From: Enterobacter sp. RHBSTW-00994
GTDB taxonomy: Bacteria > Pseudomonadota > Gammaproteobacteria > Enterobacterales > Enterobacteriaceae
Length of the DNA stretch: 64,000 nt
Direction: 5' to 3'
Assembly (NCBI RefSeq): GCF_013782625.1
Contig: NZ_CP056199.1
Location: forward strand, 1,878,588-1,942,587
The position numbers and the translations under genes are program-made. The notes beneath the pieces were generated by a model. It did no database searches. It was not told the DNA's origin and saw only the letters and a program-made list of their open reading frames with translations. Of the stretch, positions 36,649 to 45,431 are shown in pieces; the first letter of the stretch is position 1; every line of letters begins with the position of its first letter.

Positions 36649-37200
36649 ATGGACGCACTTGAACTGCTTGTTAACCGTCGTAGTGCTTCGCGCCTGGCTG
36701 AGCCTGCGCCTGCAGGCGAGCAACTGGACAACATTTTGCGTGCCGGTATGCGCGCGCCGGATCACGGTACGTTGCAGCCATGGCATTTCTTTATCATTGA
36801 AGGTGAAGGCCGCGATCGCTTCAGCGCCTTGCTGGAGCAAGGGGCTATTGCTGCAGGCCAGGATGAAAAAGGGATCGAGAAAGCCCGCAGTGCACCGTTC
36901 CGCGCGCCAATGATCATTGCCGTGGTGGCGAAATGTCAGCCTGAACATAAAGTACCGGTGTGGGAACAGGAGATGTCAGCGGGTTGTGCGGTAATGGCGA
37001 TGCAAATGGCTGCTGTCGCACAAGGTTTTAACGGTATCTGGCGTACGGGGCCGCTCACCGAAAGCCTGGTGGTGCGTGAAGGTCTGGCGTGCGGCGAACA
37101 TGATAAAATCGTCGGATTCCTTTATCTCGGCACGCCACAGCTTAAAGCATCCAGTACAATAAACGTGCCGGACACGACGCCTTTCGTCAGCCGTTTCTGA
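36649..37200 (+). CDS. ydjA: YdjA, minimal nitroreductase-family flavoprotein
   Basis: A 183-residue FMN-binding nitroreductase, the same length as E. coli YdjA. The FMN phosphate-binding start Asn-Arg-Arg-Ser-Ala-Ser-Arg and the Met-Arg-Ala-Pro-Asp-His-Gly helix are present. Physiological substrate unknown. CAGGAG precedes the ATG. In E. coli selD and topB follow directly; here a 1.7-kb insertion intervenes. Confidence 0.94.
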   Translation: MDALELLVNRRSASRLAEPAPAGEQLDNILRAGMRAPDHGTLQPWHFFIIEGEGRDRFSALLEQGAIAAGQDEKGIEKARSAPFRAPMIIAVVAKCQPEHKVPVWEQEMSAGCAVMAMQMAAVAQGFNGIWRTGPLTESLVVREGLACGEHDKIVGFLYLGTPQLKASSTINVPDTTPFVSRF

Positions 37201-37209
37201 CCGCACGCT

Positions 37210-37258
37210 AACTGTCTGGATCCTGATCACTTGCAGCAAAATTCAGACAGTTAAACAT
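37210..37258 (+). terminator. ydjA terminator
   Basis: AACTGTCTG (37210-37218) pairs with CAGACAGTT (37244-37252), followed by AAACATTTCTTTTT. Long loop, weak T tract. Confidence 0.6.
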
Positions 37259-37269
37259 TTCTTTTTCCC

Positions 37270-37491
37270 TCAACGTATTATCAAATACCAAATCCGGTTT
37301 CGACGTTCCAGACTATAGCGAACATCAGATATAATCTGTTCGAACGTTAATTCCTCCCATACCGCCAAACATTCCAGCATACCTTTAATTTGTCGACTGG
37401 AAACCTGGTGGTAAATTACATCCTTTATTTCTTCCTTTGAGTACCAAACAGGACATTTATTTTTGTAATCAAAAATAGGGAACTTATTCAT
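37270..37491 (-). CDS. Small protein of unknown function
   Basis: A 73-residue acidic/aromatic soluble protein starting Met-Asn-Lys-Phe-Pro-Ile-Phe-Asp-Tyr-Lys; the open frame begins at 37515. No good ribosome site is seen for either start. AT-rich like its neighbours in the ydjA-selD insertion. Family not recognised; could be a true small gene or a decayed one. Confidence 0.45.
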   Translation of the reverse strand: MNKFPIFDYKNKCPVWYSKEEIKDVIYHQVSSRQIKGMLECLAVWEELTFEQIISDVRYSLERRNRIWYLIIR

Positions 37492-37625
37492 GTTGACTGT
37501 AATAACCCACAGCATGTTGATTTTTTTATTTTAAAAGCCGAATCCTTTACACCCTGTAACTGCTATTTTTCGATAACAGGCCAAACCATCTCTGTTTAAC
37601 AAACGGAGTAAACGTTCTCAGTTGC

Positions 37626-37715
37626 TTAAACATAGCTTGCTAATACAAGTAAAAAGAAATACAGATTGATCAGGATTGATATTGCAAACAGTGACCAGAA
37701 AATGATTTTTTTCAT
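37626..37715 (-). CDS. 29-residue single-span membrane peptide
   Basis: A 29-codon frame encoding Lys-Lys then a continuous hydrophobic segment (Ile-Ile-Phe-Trp-Ser-Leu-Phe-Ala-Ile through Val-Leu-Ala-Ser-Tyr-Val). It begins 39 bases after the stop of the His-rich lipoprotein gene on the same strand, so is probably the last cistron of that group. The ribosome site is poor. Its amino-acid pattern is that of genuine small membrane proteins rather than a random frame. Confidence 0.55.
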   Translation of the reverse strand: MKKIIFWSLFAISILINLYFFLLVLASYV

Positions 37716-37754
37716 TGACGATTAAAACGTAAAAGGTTGAGCCCGTACAACACA

Positions 37755-38060
37755 TTAAAACCAACACGTCGACCCGTTGTCTGCTTGTGAACCTCCAGTT
37801 TCGCCGCAAGCAGGGAGGGTTTTTCCGTCATGGGTAATCATGGTGTAGCCATCGCTGCTTTTATACGTTGAGCTTTGCTTCTTGTGTTTAGGGTGTGGTT
37901 TGACATCGCAATCACCGTGAGCCTCCTGGACTTGTGTACAATAGCCGCTTGCATAAAGATCGACATCATCGCCGTCTATACGATGTTTATGAGAATGAGG
38001 GGCTGCGACAACACAACCACTTAAAACCATCACCCATGCTATCAAAATGACTTTTTTCAT
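37755..38060 (-). CDS. His-rich lipoprotein of unknown function
   Basis: A 101-residue predicted lipoprotein: Met-Lys-Lys-Val signal, lipobox Leu-Ser-Gly-Cys with Cys16, then Val-Val (no Asp at +2, so outer membrane). The mature part has His-Ser-His-Lys-His near residue 22 and His-Pro-Lys-His-Lys-Lys near 56, and four further cysteines (near 41, 51, 84, 99), which suggests metal binding or disulfides. It lies 10 bases after a 32-residue membrane peptide gene. I do not recognise the family. Confidence 0.75.
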   Translation of the reverse strand: MKKVILIAWVMVLSGCVVAAPHSHKHRIDGDDVDLYASGYCTQVQEAHGDCDVKPHPKHKKQSSTYKSSDGYTMITHDGKTLPACGETGGSQADNGSTCWF

Positions 38061-38070
38061 TTTTTAGAAC

Positions 38071-38169
38071 CTATACATTAAACAGATTAAGGAATATTTT
38101 TATTATTGATGTAAAACCAATTGTAAGTAACACGAATAACACCCATGTGAAAAAATAGAGCTCACTCAT
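38071..38169 (-). CDS. 32-residue single-span membrane peptide
   Basis: A 32-codon frame (Met-Ser-Glu-Leu-Tyr-Phe-Phe-Thr-Trp) with one hydrophobic span and Lys24 near the cytoplasmic edge. Its ATG lies one base after the stop of the 45-codon gene (TGA-A-ATG), so translation is probably coupled. It is followed after 10 bases by the lipoprotein gene. Function unknown. Confidence 0.6.
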   Translation of the reverse strand: MSELYFFTWVLFVLLTIGFTSIIKIFLNLFNV

Positions 38170-38170
38170 T

Positions 38171-38308
38171 TCATTGTGCTTGCCTCAGTATAAAATCAAC
38201 GATCAAATCCATCAAAAAAGAATGTTCAATCCAATGAACTATTTCTAGCCACAAAAGAATACCTATAATTAAATAAAGGCAATGCCAAATACCTTTAATT
38301 TGGTTCAT
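38171..38308 (-). CDS. 45-residue single-span membrane peptide
   Basis: A 45-codon frame: Met-Asn-Gln-Ile-Lys, a hydrophobic span with Trp, His and Cys (Ile-Trp-His-Cys-Leu-Tyr), then a second amphipathic part containing His-Trp-Ile-Glu-His and Asp-Leu-Ile-Val-Asp. Upstream CGAGTG is a modest ribosome site. It is first of four tightly packed reverse-strand cistrons (38308-37626). His and Glu within the membrane part hint at metal or proton handling, but this is inference. Confidence 0.58.
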   Translation of the reverse strand: MNQIKGIWHCLYLIIGILLWLEIVHWIEHSFLMDLIVDFILRQAQ

Positions 38309-38946
38309 TTATTCACTCGGAAGTGTTGTTTTAGTTTAATACCTGATAGTCAGGGGGAGTTGATATAACAGATATTAACAATGCACCTGTTTAACAATCT
38401 TCTCCATAGTGTTAACGATAAATGGATAAAGCCAATGTGTTAACGCTGGAAGTATTCATCATTTAATGTGTACTGCATTTTTACTTTAAACATATTTGTC
38501 GGCCTTTAATTTCGGTGTGAAATAATGGTAACCCGGTAAAATGCAGGGATCAATGTGTTTCTATAAAAGATACATTAAAGATTTTTATGAACATGCATAT
38601 AAAATAAATGTTTACTTATTCTGACCCTTTCGTTCGAAATTAGTTTGCTGACCATTAGCCGCCTAAATTAAATGATTGTTGTAAATAACCATTTACTGAG
38701 TTAAATCGGGTTCCACATCCTTCATCAGACCCGGTAATAACGCAATGGCCCTGTCAGGCAATTGTACTTCACGCGTATTCTTTTCACCGGGCGGGAGATT
38801 AGTCCTGAAGATGAAACACGTCCTTTAGCGGTGATGCCCGCCATGATAGAATTCTTCTAAATTTACACCGATTTTACGATGTGCTATGTGAGATTCTGTA
38901 ATATATACATCTACTTACATGGCTTTCATCCGGTCAGGAGATGTCA
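38309..38946. other. AT-rich intergenic region between the small-protein operon and selD
   Basis: 638 bases. The left part, probably the promoter zone of the small-protein genes, has four TTAAC cores (38376, 38392, 38412 and 38441) that may be operators. A more GC-rich piece at 38693-38844 has a reverse-strand reading frame that looks coding only if one frameshift is allowed. The right end carries the selD ribosome site (AGGAG 38936-38940). Confidence 0.5.
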
Positions 38947-39990
38947 ATGAGCGAGCAAACTATTCGTTTAACGCAATACAGCCACGGAGCGGGTTGCGGT
39001 TGTAAAATTTCCCCAAAAGTGCTGGAAACCATCCTGCACAGTGAGCAGGCGAAGTTTGTCGACCCGAACCTGCTTGTTGGTAATGAAACGCGGGACGATG
39101 CCGCGGTCTACGATTTAGGTAACGGCACAAGCATTATCAGTACTACTGATTTCTTTATGCCTATTGTCGACAATCCGTTCGATTTTGGGCGCATCGCGGC
39201 AACCAATGCCATCAGTGACATTTTCGCAATGGGCGGCAAACCGATTATGGCCATCGCGATTCTGGGTTGGCCCATCAACACGCTTGCACCGGAAATTGCT
39301 CGCGATGTGATTGAAGGCGGCCGTTTTGCCTGCCAGCAGGCGGGTATCGCCCTTGCTGGAGGTCATTCTATCGATGCCCCTGAACCTATCTTTGGTCTTG
39401 CCGTCACCGGCGTTGTGCCAACTGAACGTGTCAAACGCAACAGCACGGCGCAGGCCGGGTGTAAACTTTTCCTCACCAAGCCACTGGGTATTGGCGTGCT
39501 CACCACGGCGGAGAAAAAATCGCTGCTCAAACCGGAACATATTGGTCTGGCAACAGAGGTGATGTGTCAGATGAACCTCGCTGGGGCAGCATTCGCAAAT
39601 ATTGACGGCGTTAAAGCGATGACGGATGTGACCGGCTTTGGTCTGCTCGGCCATTTAAGCGAAGTGTGCCAGGGTGCAGGTGTGCAGGCGCAAGTCTGGT
39701 ATCAGGATGTGCCGAAGCTGCCGGGCGTTGAAGCTTATATTGCACAGGGCGCAGTGCCGGGCGGTACACAGCGTAACTTCGCCAGCTACGGTCATCTGAT
39801 GGGCGATATGCCTGCCGAATGGCGCGACCTGCTGTGCGATCCGCAAACTTCCGGTGGTCTGTTGTTGGCTGTAACGCCAGATGCCGAAGCTGACGTTCAG
39901 GCCACGGCCGCAGAGTTTGGTATCACGCTGACCACGATCGGCGAGCTGGTAACCGCGCGCGGTGGTCGTCCAATGATTGAGATCCGTTAA
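38947..39990 (+). CDS. selD: SelD, selenophosphate synthetase
   Basis: A 347-residue enzyme making selenophosphate from selenide and ATP for selenocysteine and selenouridine. Catalytic Cys17 and Lys20 in Gly-Ala-Gly-Cys-Gly-Cys-Lys; Gly-Gly-His-Ser-Ile-Asp near 150 and Asp-Pro-Gln-Thr-Ser-Gly-Gly near 300. I chose ATG 38947, six bases after AGGAG, rather than ATG 38941. topB follows 4 bases after the stop, an operon as in E. coli. Confidence 0.96.
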   Translation: MSEQTIRLTQYSHGAGCGCKISPKVLETILHSEQAKFVDPNLLVGNETRDDAAVYDLGNGTSIISTTDFFMPIVDNPFDFGRIAATNAISDIFAMGGKPIMAIAILGWPINTLAPEIARDVIEGGRFACQQAGIALAGGHSIDAPEPIFGLAVTGVVPTERVKRNSTAQAGCKLFLTKPLGIGVLTTAEKKSLLKPEHIGLATEVMCQMNLAGAAFANIDGVKAMTDVTGFGLLGHLSEVCQGAGVQAQVWYQDVPKLPGVEAYIAQGAVPGGTQRNFASYGHLMGDMPAEWRDLLCDPQTSGGLLLAVTPDAEADVQATAAEFGITLTTIGELVTARGGRPMIEIR

Positions 39991-39994
39991 TTCG

Positions 39995-41902
39995 ATGCGG
40001 TTGTTTATTGCCGAAAAACCGAGCCTGGCCCGTGCTATTGCTGATGTGCTGCCAAAGCCACATCGCAAGGGCGACGGTTTTATCGAATGCGGTAACGGGC
40101 AGGTGGTCACCTGGTGTATTGGTCACCTGCTGGAACAGGCGCAACCTGATGTTTACGACAGCCGCTATGCTCGCTGGAACCTCAACGACCTCCCCATCGT
40201 GCCGGAAAAGTGGCGTCTGCAACCTCGTCCGTCGGTGACAAAACAGCTTAACGTGATCAAGCGTTTCCTGCATGACGCGTCTGAAGTTATCCACGCGGGT
40301 GACCCTGACAGAGAAGGACAACTGCTGGTGGACGAGGTGCTGGATTATCTCGAACTGGCTCCGGAAAAGCGCCAACAGGTGCAGCGTTGTCTGATAAACG
40401 ATCTCAACCCGCAGGCGGTAGAGCGGGCGATTTCCCGTCTGCGTGCTAACAGTGAGTTTATTCCATTGTGCGTTTCCGCCCTGGCGCGTGCGCGTGCGGA
40501 CTGGTTGTACGGGATCAACATGACCCGTGCTTATACCATTCTGGGACGCAACGCGGGCTATCAGGGCGTGCTTTCTGTCGGGCGTGTTCAGACCCCGGTG
40601 TTAGGACTGGTGGTACGCCGTGACGAAGAGATCGAGAATTTCGTCGCTAAAGATTTCTTTGAAGTCAAAGCACACATTGTTACGCCTAAGGATGAGCGTT
40701 TCACGGCGACATGGCAGCCAAGCGATGCCTGTGAATCCTATCAGGATGAAGAGGGGCGGTTGTTGCACCGTCCGCTGGCGGACCATGTGGTCAACCGGAT
40801 CACCGGCCAGCCCGCGTTTGTCACCAGCTATAACGATAAACGGGAATCAGAACCTGCTCCGCTGCCATTTTCCCTTTCTGCATTGCAGATTGAGGCTGCC
40901 AAGCGGTTTGGTCTGAGCGCGCAAAATGTGCTCGATATCTGCCAGAAGTTGTATGAAACCCATAAGTTGATCACCTACCCGCGTTCAGATAGCCGCTATT
41001 TGCCTGAAGAACACTTTGCGGGACGGCAGGCGGTCATGAACGCGATTAGCGTTCACGCCCCGGATTTACTACCGCAACCAGTCGTCAACCCGGATACCCG
41101 TAATCGTTGCTGGGATGATAAAAAAGTGGATGCCCACCACGCGATTATCCCGACAGCGCGCAGCAGTTCGGTCAACCTGACGGAGAATGAGTCGAAGGTA
41201 TATAACCTCGTTGCCCGCCAGTACCTGATGCAATTCTGCCCTGATGCGGTGTTCCGCAAGTGTGTGATTGAGCTGGATATTGCCAAAGGCAAATTCGTCG
41301 CTAAAGCACGCTTCCTCGCAGAGGCTGGCTGGCGCACGCTGTTGGGCAATAAAGAGCGTGACGAAGAGAATGACGGCACGCCGTTGCCGGTGGTGGCAAA
41401 AGATGACGAACTGTTGTGCGAGAAAGGGGAAGTGATTGAACGGCAAACTCAGCCGCCGCGTCATTTCACCGATGCCACACTGTTATCTGCAATGACCGGG
41501 ATCGCCCGTTTTGTGCAGGATAAAGATCTGAAAAAGATCCTGCGTGCCACGGATGGTCTGGGAACTGAAGCGACACGCGCAGGTATTATTGAGCTGTTGT
41601 TTAAACGCGGTTTCCTGGTCAAAAAAGGGCGCTATATCCACTCTACTGACCCAGGACGGGCACTGATCCACTCCCTGCCTGAACTGGCGGCTCGCCCGGA
41701 CATGACGGCACACTGGGAGTCGATCCTGACGCAAATCAGTGAGAAGCAGTGCCGCTATCAGGATTTCATGCAGCCACTGGTGGGAACATTGTTTGAGTTG
41801 ATTAACCAGGCGCGTAGCACGCCGGTGAAGCAGTTCAGAGGAATGGTTGCGCCAGGCGGCGGCGCGAAGAAACCGTTCAAAAAGAAGAAAAGTGCGGCCT
41901 GA
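39995..41902 (+). CDS. topB: TopB, DNA topoisomerase III
   Basis: A 635-residue type IA topoisomerase. Toprim motif with Ala-Glu-Lys-Pro-Ser at the start and Asp-Pro-Asp-Arg-Glu-Gly near residue 104; active-site Tyr in Ile-Thr-Tyr-Pro-Arg-Ser-Asp-Ser near 328. The C-terminus is a short basic tail (Lys-Lys-Pro-Phe-Lys-Lys-Lys-Lys) and is somewhat shorter than in E. coli (653). ATG 39995 by family alignment. Confidence 0.95.
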   Translation: MRLFIAEKPSLARAIADVLPKPHRKGDGFIECGNGQVVTWCIGHLLEQAQPDVYDSRYARWNLNDLPIVPEKWRLQPRPSVTKQLNVIKRFLHDASEVIHAGDPDREGQLLVDEVLDYLELAPEKRQQVQRCLINDLNPQAVERAISRLRANSEFIPLCVSALARARADWLYGINMTRAYTILGRNAGYQGVLSVGRVQTPVLGLVVRRDEEIENFVAKDFFEVKAHIVTPKDERFTATWQPSDACESYQDEEGRLLHRPLADHVVNRITGQPAFVTSYNDKRESEPAPLPFSLSALQIEAAKRFGLSAQNVLDICQKLYETHKLITYPRSDSRYLPEEHFAGRQAVMNAISVHAPDLLPQPVVNPDTRNRCWDDKKVDAHHAIIPTARSSSVNLTENESKVYNLVARQYLMQFCPDAVFRKCVIELDIAKGKFVAKARFLAEAGWRTLLGNKERDEENDGTPLPVVAKDDELLCEKGEVIERQTQPPRHFTDATLLSAMTGIARFVQDKDLKKILRATDGLGTEATRAGIIELLFKRGFLVKKGRYIHSTDPGRALIHSLPELAARPDMTAHWESILTQISEKQCRYQDFMQPLVGTLFELINQARSTPVKQFRGMVAPGGGAKKPFKKKKSAA

Positions 41903-41912
41903 CACCCGATTG

Positions 41913-41937
41913 TGGCCCTCTCCCGACGGGAGAGGGC
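41913..41937. repeat. Perfect GC-rich hairpin after topB
   Basis: GGCCCTCTCCC-GAC-GGGAGAGGGCC (11-bp stem) lies between the convergent topB and gdhA. A related CCCTCTC/GAGAGGG hairpin follows yeaE (29368-29392), so this may be a dispersed intergenic repeat of the genome as well as a terminator. Confidence 0.75.
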
Positions 41938-41956
41938 CAGCCGCACGATCAATATC

Positions 41957-43300
41957 TTAAATTACACCTTGTCCGATCATGGCATCGGCAACTTTCACAA
42001 ACCCGGCAATATTGGCTCCGCGCACATAATTGGTTTGCTTCGCCTCACCGCCGTATTCCACACATGCGTGGTGAATATCCAGCATGATGTGGTGCAGACG
42101 CGCATCCACTTTCTCCGCTTTCCAGCCCAGACGTGCGGCGTTTTGCGCCATTTCCAGCCCAGAGGTGGCCACGCCACCTGCGTTTGCCGCTTTACCTGGC
42201 GCAAACAGCACGCCAGCTTCCAGGAACAGATCGGTTGCTTCAATGGTGGTTGGCATGTTGGCGCCTTCCGCGACCGCTTTCACGCCATGCGTAATCAATG
42301 CGCGCGCGGCTTCAGCGTCCAGTTCGTTTTGGGTTGCACATGGCAAGGCGATATCAACAGGCACAGACCAGGGTTGTTTACCTTCGAGATAGATCAGGCC
42401 AAACTCGCGGGCATAATCTGCCACGCGGCCATCGCGGCTGGCCTTGATTTCACAGAGCCGCGCCAGTTTTTCTGCCGTAAAGCCCGCTTCATCTACGACT
42501 GTGCCACTGGAATCTGACGCTGTTACTACGCGCGCCCCAAACTGCATCGCTTTTTCAATGGCGTACTGCGCAACGTTTCCAGAGCCTGAAACCGCCACCC
42601 GCATCCCTTCAAAACTCAGTCCATGACGCTTCAGCATGGCCTCCGTGAAATAGACCAGCCCATAGCCAGTGGCTTCCGGGCGAATCAGGCTGCCGCCAAA
42701 CGAGAGGCCTTTTCCGGTAAAGACGCAGGCACTGTTATTGGACAGTTTTTTCATCATACCAGCCATAAAGCCGACTTCACGGCCACCCACGCCGATGTCT
42801 CCCGCAGGGACGTCAGTGTCCGGGCCAAGATGACGGTACAGTTCCGTCATCAGCGCCTGGCAGAAGCGCATCACTTCACCTTCGCTTTTGCCTTTTGGAT
42901 CGAAATCACTGCCGCCTTTGCCGCCACCCATTGGCAGGGTGGTGAGCGCATTTTTAAAGGTCTGTTCAAAGCCCAGGAACTTCAGGATCGACAGGTTTAC
43001 GGAAGGGTGGAAACGCATTCCCCCCTTAAAAGGACCAATGGCCGAGTTAAACTGCACGCGCCACGCGCGGTTCACCTGTACCTGATTGCGATCATCGACC
43101 CAAACAACGCGGAACTGAATCACTCGTTCTGGTTCAACCAGGCGTTCGAGCAGAGACATCTGACGATAACGTGGGTTTTCTTCGAGGAATGGCCACAAGG
43201 TGGTCATGACTTCGCGTACGGCTTGTGCAAACTCGCTCTGATGCGGGTCGCGCTGTTGAACATGGGTTAAAAACGATTCCAGAGAGCGTGTCTGATCCAT
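41957..43300 (-). CDS. gdhA: GdhA, NADP-glutamate dehydrogenase
   Basis: A 447-residue hexameric enzyme making glutamate from 2-oxoglutarate and ammonia; same length as E. coli. Gly-Gly-Gly-Lys-Gly-Gly near residue 125 holds the catalytic Lys; nucleotide motif Gly-Ser-Gly-Asn-Val-Ala near 237. Monocistronic; the 43301-43527 gap to ynjH is its promoter region. Confidence 0.97.
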   Translation of the reverse strand: MDQTRSLESFLTHVQQRDPHQSEFAQAVREVMTTLWPFLEENPRYRQMSLLERLVEPERVIQFRVVWVDDRNQVQVNRAWRVQFNSAIGPFKGGMRFHPSVNLSILKFLGFEQTFKNALTTLPMGGGKGGSDFDPKGKSEGEVMRFCQALMTELYRHLGPDTDVPAGDIGVGGREVGFMAGMMKKLSNNSACVFTGKGLSFGGSLIRPEATGYGLVYFTEAMLKRHGLSFEGMRVAVSGSGNVAQYAIEKAMQFGARVVTASDSSGTVVDEAGFTAEKLARLCEIKASRDGRVADYAREFGLIYLEGKQPWSVPVDIALPCATQNELDAEAARALITHGVKAVAEGANMPTTIEATDLFLEAGVLFAPGKAANAGGVATSGLEMAQNAARLGWKAEKVDARLHHIMLDIHHACVEYGGEAKQTNYVRGANIAGFVKVADAMIGQGVI

Positions 43301-43527
43301 AGATATAAGAACCTCTTATAATATTTTATGTATGTTGTGTAGGCGATTTGTGGTCTTTTTCGACTATACCACCCGTACCGCTTTGCCAGGCAAGCAGAAA
43401 TTGACCGCTAAAGGGAAATTCATTATCGGGCGCGGGTCATAACAAAAAGCGATGACAAGAGAAATTAAAGGTTCGGCGTTGATTTACCGTTATAGTCAGT
43501 ATCAGGAGACAACAGGAAGAGACCTCT

Positions 43528-43800
43528 ATGAATCGTTATGTGATGACCGCTGTGTTTGCCCTTTTATCTGCCAGTGCGCAGGCGGACCGTCTTCGTCCGG
43601 ATGTACAGGTGAATGTCCCGCCGGACGTGTTCAGCTCCGGCGGACAAAGTTCGCAGCCCTGCAATCAGTGCTGCATCTATCAGGATCAAAATTATTCTGA
43701 AGGGGCGGTGGTGAAGGCAGACGGTGTGCTGTTGCAGTGTCAGCGTGATGAGAGAACCATCAGCACGAATCCGCTGGTCTGGCGTCGCGTAAAAGGATAA
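43528..43800 (+). CDS. ynjH: YnjH, DUF1496 exported protein
   Basis: A 90-residue protein with signal peptide (cleavage Ala-Gln-Ala near 18) and a mature Cys-Asn-Gln-Cys-Cys motif near 46 plus Cys near 71. Matches E. coli YnjH. Function unknown. Its last 41 bases overlap the convergent nudG. Confidence 0.92.
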   Translation: MNRYVMTAVFALLSASAQADRLRPDVQVNVPPDVFSSGGQSSQPCNQCCIYQDQNYSEGAVVKADGVLLQCQRDERTISTNPLVWRRVKG

Positions 43801-44176
43801 ACGCGTGCAGCAGCGGGATATCTGCCGGGGCTAAGGAATAAGTCAACGCCTCTTCAGGCGTACACCACGCCAGGGCGCTGTGGTAGTGCGCCGTAAGTTC
43901 GCCAGTATACGCGGGAACATGCCACGCATGCAGATGGATGAGCCTCTGCGAGACTTCCCGCTGATGACTGGCGATATAGCATCCAGGCTGCGCAACAATC
44001 CCCAGTTCTTCACGCAATTCGCGGGTGAGTGCCTGCGGTTGCGTCTCTCCTGCTTCCACTTTTCCTCCGGCAAATTCCCACATTCCCGGTTGATCGGCAT
44101 GGGCGGGGCGTTGTGCCAGCAAAATGCGACCGTCTTTTTCGAGGATTGCAGCCACTACATCGATGGTTTTCAGCAT
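43760..44176 (-). CDS. nudG: NudG, CTP/5-hydroxy-CTP pyrophosphohydrolase
   Basis: A 138-residue Nudix hydrolase preferring pyrimidine nucleotides including oxidised dCTP. Complete Nudix box Gly-Gly-Lys-Val-Glu-Ala-Gly-Glu ... Arg-Glu-Leu-Arg-Glu-Glu-Leu-Gly-Ile at residues about 33-55. ATG 44176 by alignment. The 3' end overlaps ynjH tail to tail. Confidence 0.93.
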   Translation of the reverse strand: MLKTIDVVAAILEKDGRILLAQRPAHADQPGMWEFAGGKVEAGETQPQALTRELREELGIVAQPGCYIASHQREVSQRLIHLHAWHVPAYTGELTAHYHSALAWCTPEEALTYSLAPADIPLLHAFILLRDARPADSC

Positions 44177-44251
44177 GGTCGTCAATAACAGGTTACGGAA
44201 AACGACATAATATCTTGCGCGTCAAAAGAGTCCACCCATCAGGAGAATCAG

Positions 44252-44821
44252 GTGAAAGAGACAACCGCCTGGGTAGCCCCCGTAAAACATCTTCCCGTCA
44301 GCGTAAAACCCATCGCCGCAATGCAACAAAAACACTTCGGTGCGGTACTGAACCCTACACGTTGGTGGGGAAGAATGCCTCGCCTGTTTTGGCTCGTGGC
44401 TCTGTTTGTGGGGTTTCTGGAGCGTCGTGCTGCGCGTGTCAGCCCCGAATTGCGTTCGTTGTTAATGACGCGGGTATCGCAGCTTTGTCATTGTGCGTTC
44501 TGTATTGATGCAAACAGTCTCCGTCTGGCTGAACGCTCCGGGGCGCTCGATAAAGTTCAGGCCGTTAGCCACTGGCGAGAAGCGTCGATTTTCAATGAAG
44601 AAGAGCGTGTTGCACTGGCGTATGCGGAGGCTGTCACCGCCACGCCACCACAGGTAGACGAGGCTATTAAAATGCAGATGAAGCGTTATTTTACCGATGA
44701 CGCAATTGCCGAAATGACGGCGTTGATTGCATTTCAGAACCTGTCAGCTCGCTTTAATGCTGCCCTGGATATTCCGGCCCAGGGCCTTTGTGCCACGTTC
44801 CAGGGGAAACCTCATGCTTGA
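44252..44821 (+). CDS. ynjA: YnjA-like AhpD/carboxymuconolactone-decarboxylase-fold protein
   Basis: A 189-residue AhpD-fold protein with the Cys-His-Cys-Ala-Phe-Cys motif near residue 85 and an upstream Glu, suggesting a thiol peroxidase or alkylhydroperoxidase-like role. The C-terminal Asn-Leu-Ser-Ala-Arg-Phe-Asn-Ala-Ala-Leu-Asp-Ile-Pro-Ala-Gln-Gly-Leu-Cys matches YnjA. Starts at GTG 44252, six bases after AGGAG. It overlaps ynjF by 8 bases. In E. coli ynjA precedes ynjB instead. Confidence 0.82.
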   Translation: MKETTAWVAPVKHLPVSVKPIAAMQQKHFGAVLNPTRWWGRMPRLFWLVALFVGFLERRAARVSPELRSLLMTRVSQLCHCAFCIDANSLRLAERSGALDKVQAVSHWREASIFNEEERVALAYAEAVTATPPQVDEAIKMQMKRYFTDDAIAEMTALIAFQNLSARFNAALDIPAQGLCATFQGKPHA

Positions 44822-45431
44822 TCGCCATCTGCATCCGCGTCTGAAACCGGTACTGAATCAACTGGCGAGCTTGCTGGATAAGCCCGTTATCTCCCCCGAT
44901 GGCCTGACGTTAACAGGGTTTGCGACAGGCGTGCTGGCGTTGCCCTTTTTGGCGCTGGGCTGGTATCCGGCGGCACTGGTTGCCATTGTGCTGAATCGAC
45001 TACTGGATGGGCTTGATGGCGCACTGGCCCGTCGGCGGGGGTTAAGCGATGCGGGCGGATTTCTGGATATTGTGCTCGATTTTCTCTTCTATGCGCTTGT
45101 GCCGTTTGGATTTGCGTTGGCTGCACCTGCGGAAAATGCGCTGGCATCCGCCTGGCTGTTATTCGCGTTTATCGGTACGGGAAGCAGTTTCCTCGCGTTT
45201 GCAGCGCTGGCGGCGAAACACAATATTGCTAACCCAGGCTATGCGCACAAGTCGTTTTATTACATTGGTGGGTTAACGGAAGGGACAGAGACAATCGCGC
45301 TGTTTGTGCTGTGCTGCCTGTTTCCGGCGTACTTCCCTCTGTTTGCCTGGATCTTTGGCGCGTTGTGCTGGCTCACCACCACAACGCGCATCTGGAGCGG
45401 TTACGTCACGTTAAAATCGCGGGTGCGTTAA
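44814..45431 (+). CDS. ynjF: YnjF, CDP-alcohol phosphatidyltransferase family membrane protein
   Basis: A 205-residue multi-pass membrane protein. Full CDP-alcohol motif at residues about 63-86: Asp-Gly-Leu-Asp-Gly-Ala-Leu-Ala-Arg, then Gly-Phe-Leu-Asp-Ile-Val-Leu-Asp. The family moves phosphatidyl groups from CDP-diacylglycerol to alcohols; the acceptor for YnjF is unknown. ATG 44814 lies inside ynjA. Its stop overlaps the convergent ynjE stop by 4 bases. Confidence 0.92.
   Translation: MLDRHLHPRLKPVLNQLASLLDKPVISPDGLTLTGFATGVLALPFLALGWYPAALVAIVLNRLLDGLDGALARRRGLSDAGGFLDIVLDFLFYALVPFGFALAAPAENALASAWLLFAFIGTGSSFLAFAALAAKHNIANPGYAHKSFYYIGGLTEGTETIALFVLCCLFPAYFPLFAWIFGALCWLTTTTRIWSGYVTLKSRVR

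Noticed and set aside
37618..37809. 63-codon reverse frame overlapping the lipoprotein gene end
   Set aside because: Overlaps the better-supported lipoprotein and the 29-aa peptide in another frame; its amino-acid pattern is not convincing.
41913..41937. Possible CRISPR-type repeat
   Set aside because: A single palindrome with no spaced copies; acts as terminator or dispersed hairpin.
42623..43270. Long open frame antisense to gdhA (215 codons)
   Set aside because: Shadow of a conserved gene in a GC-rich region with no start signals.
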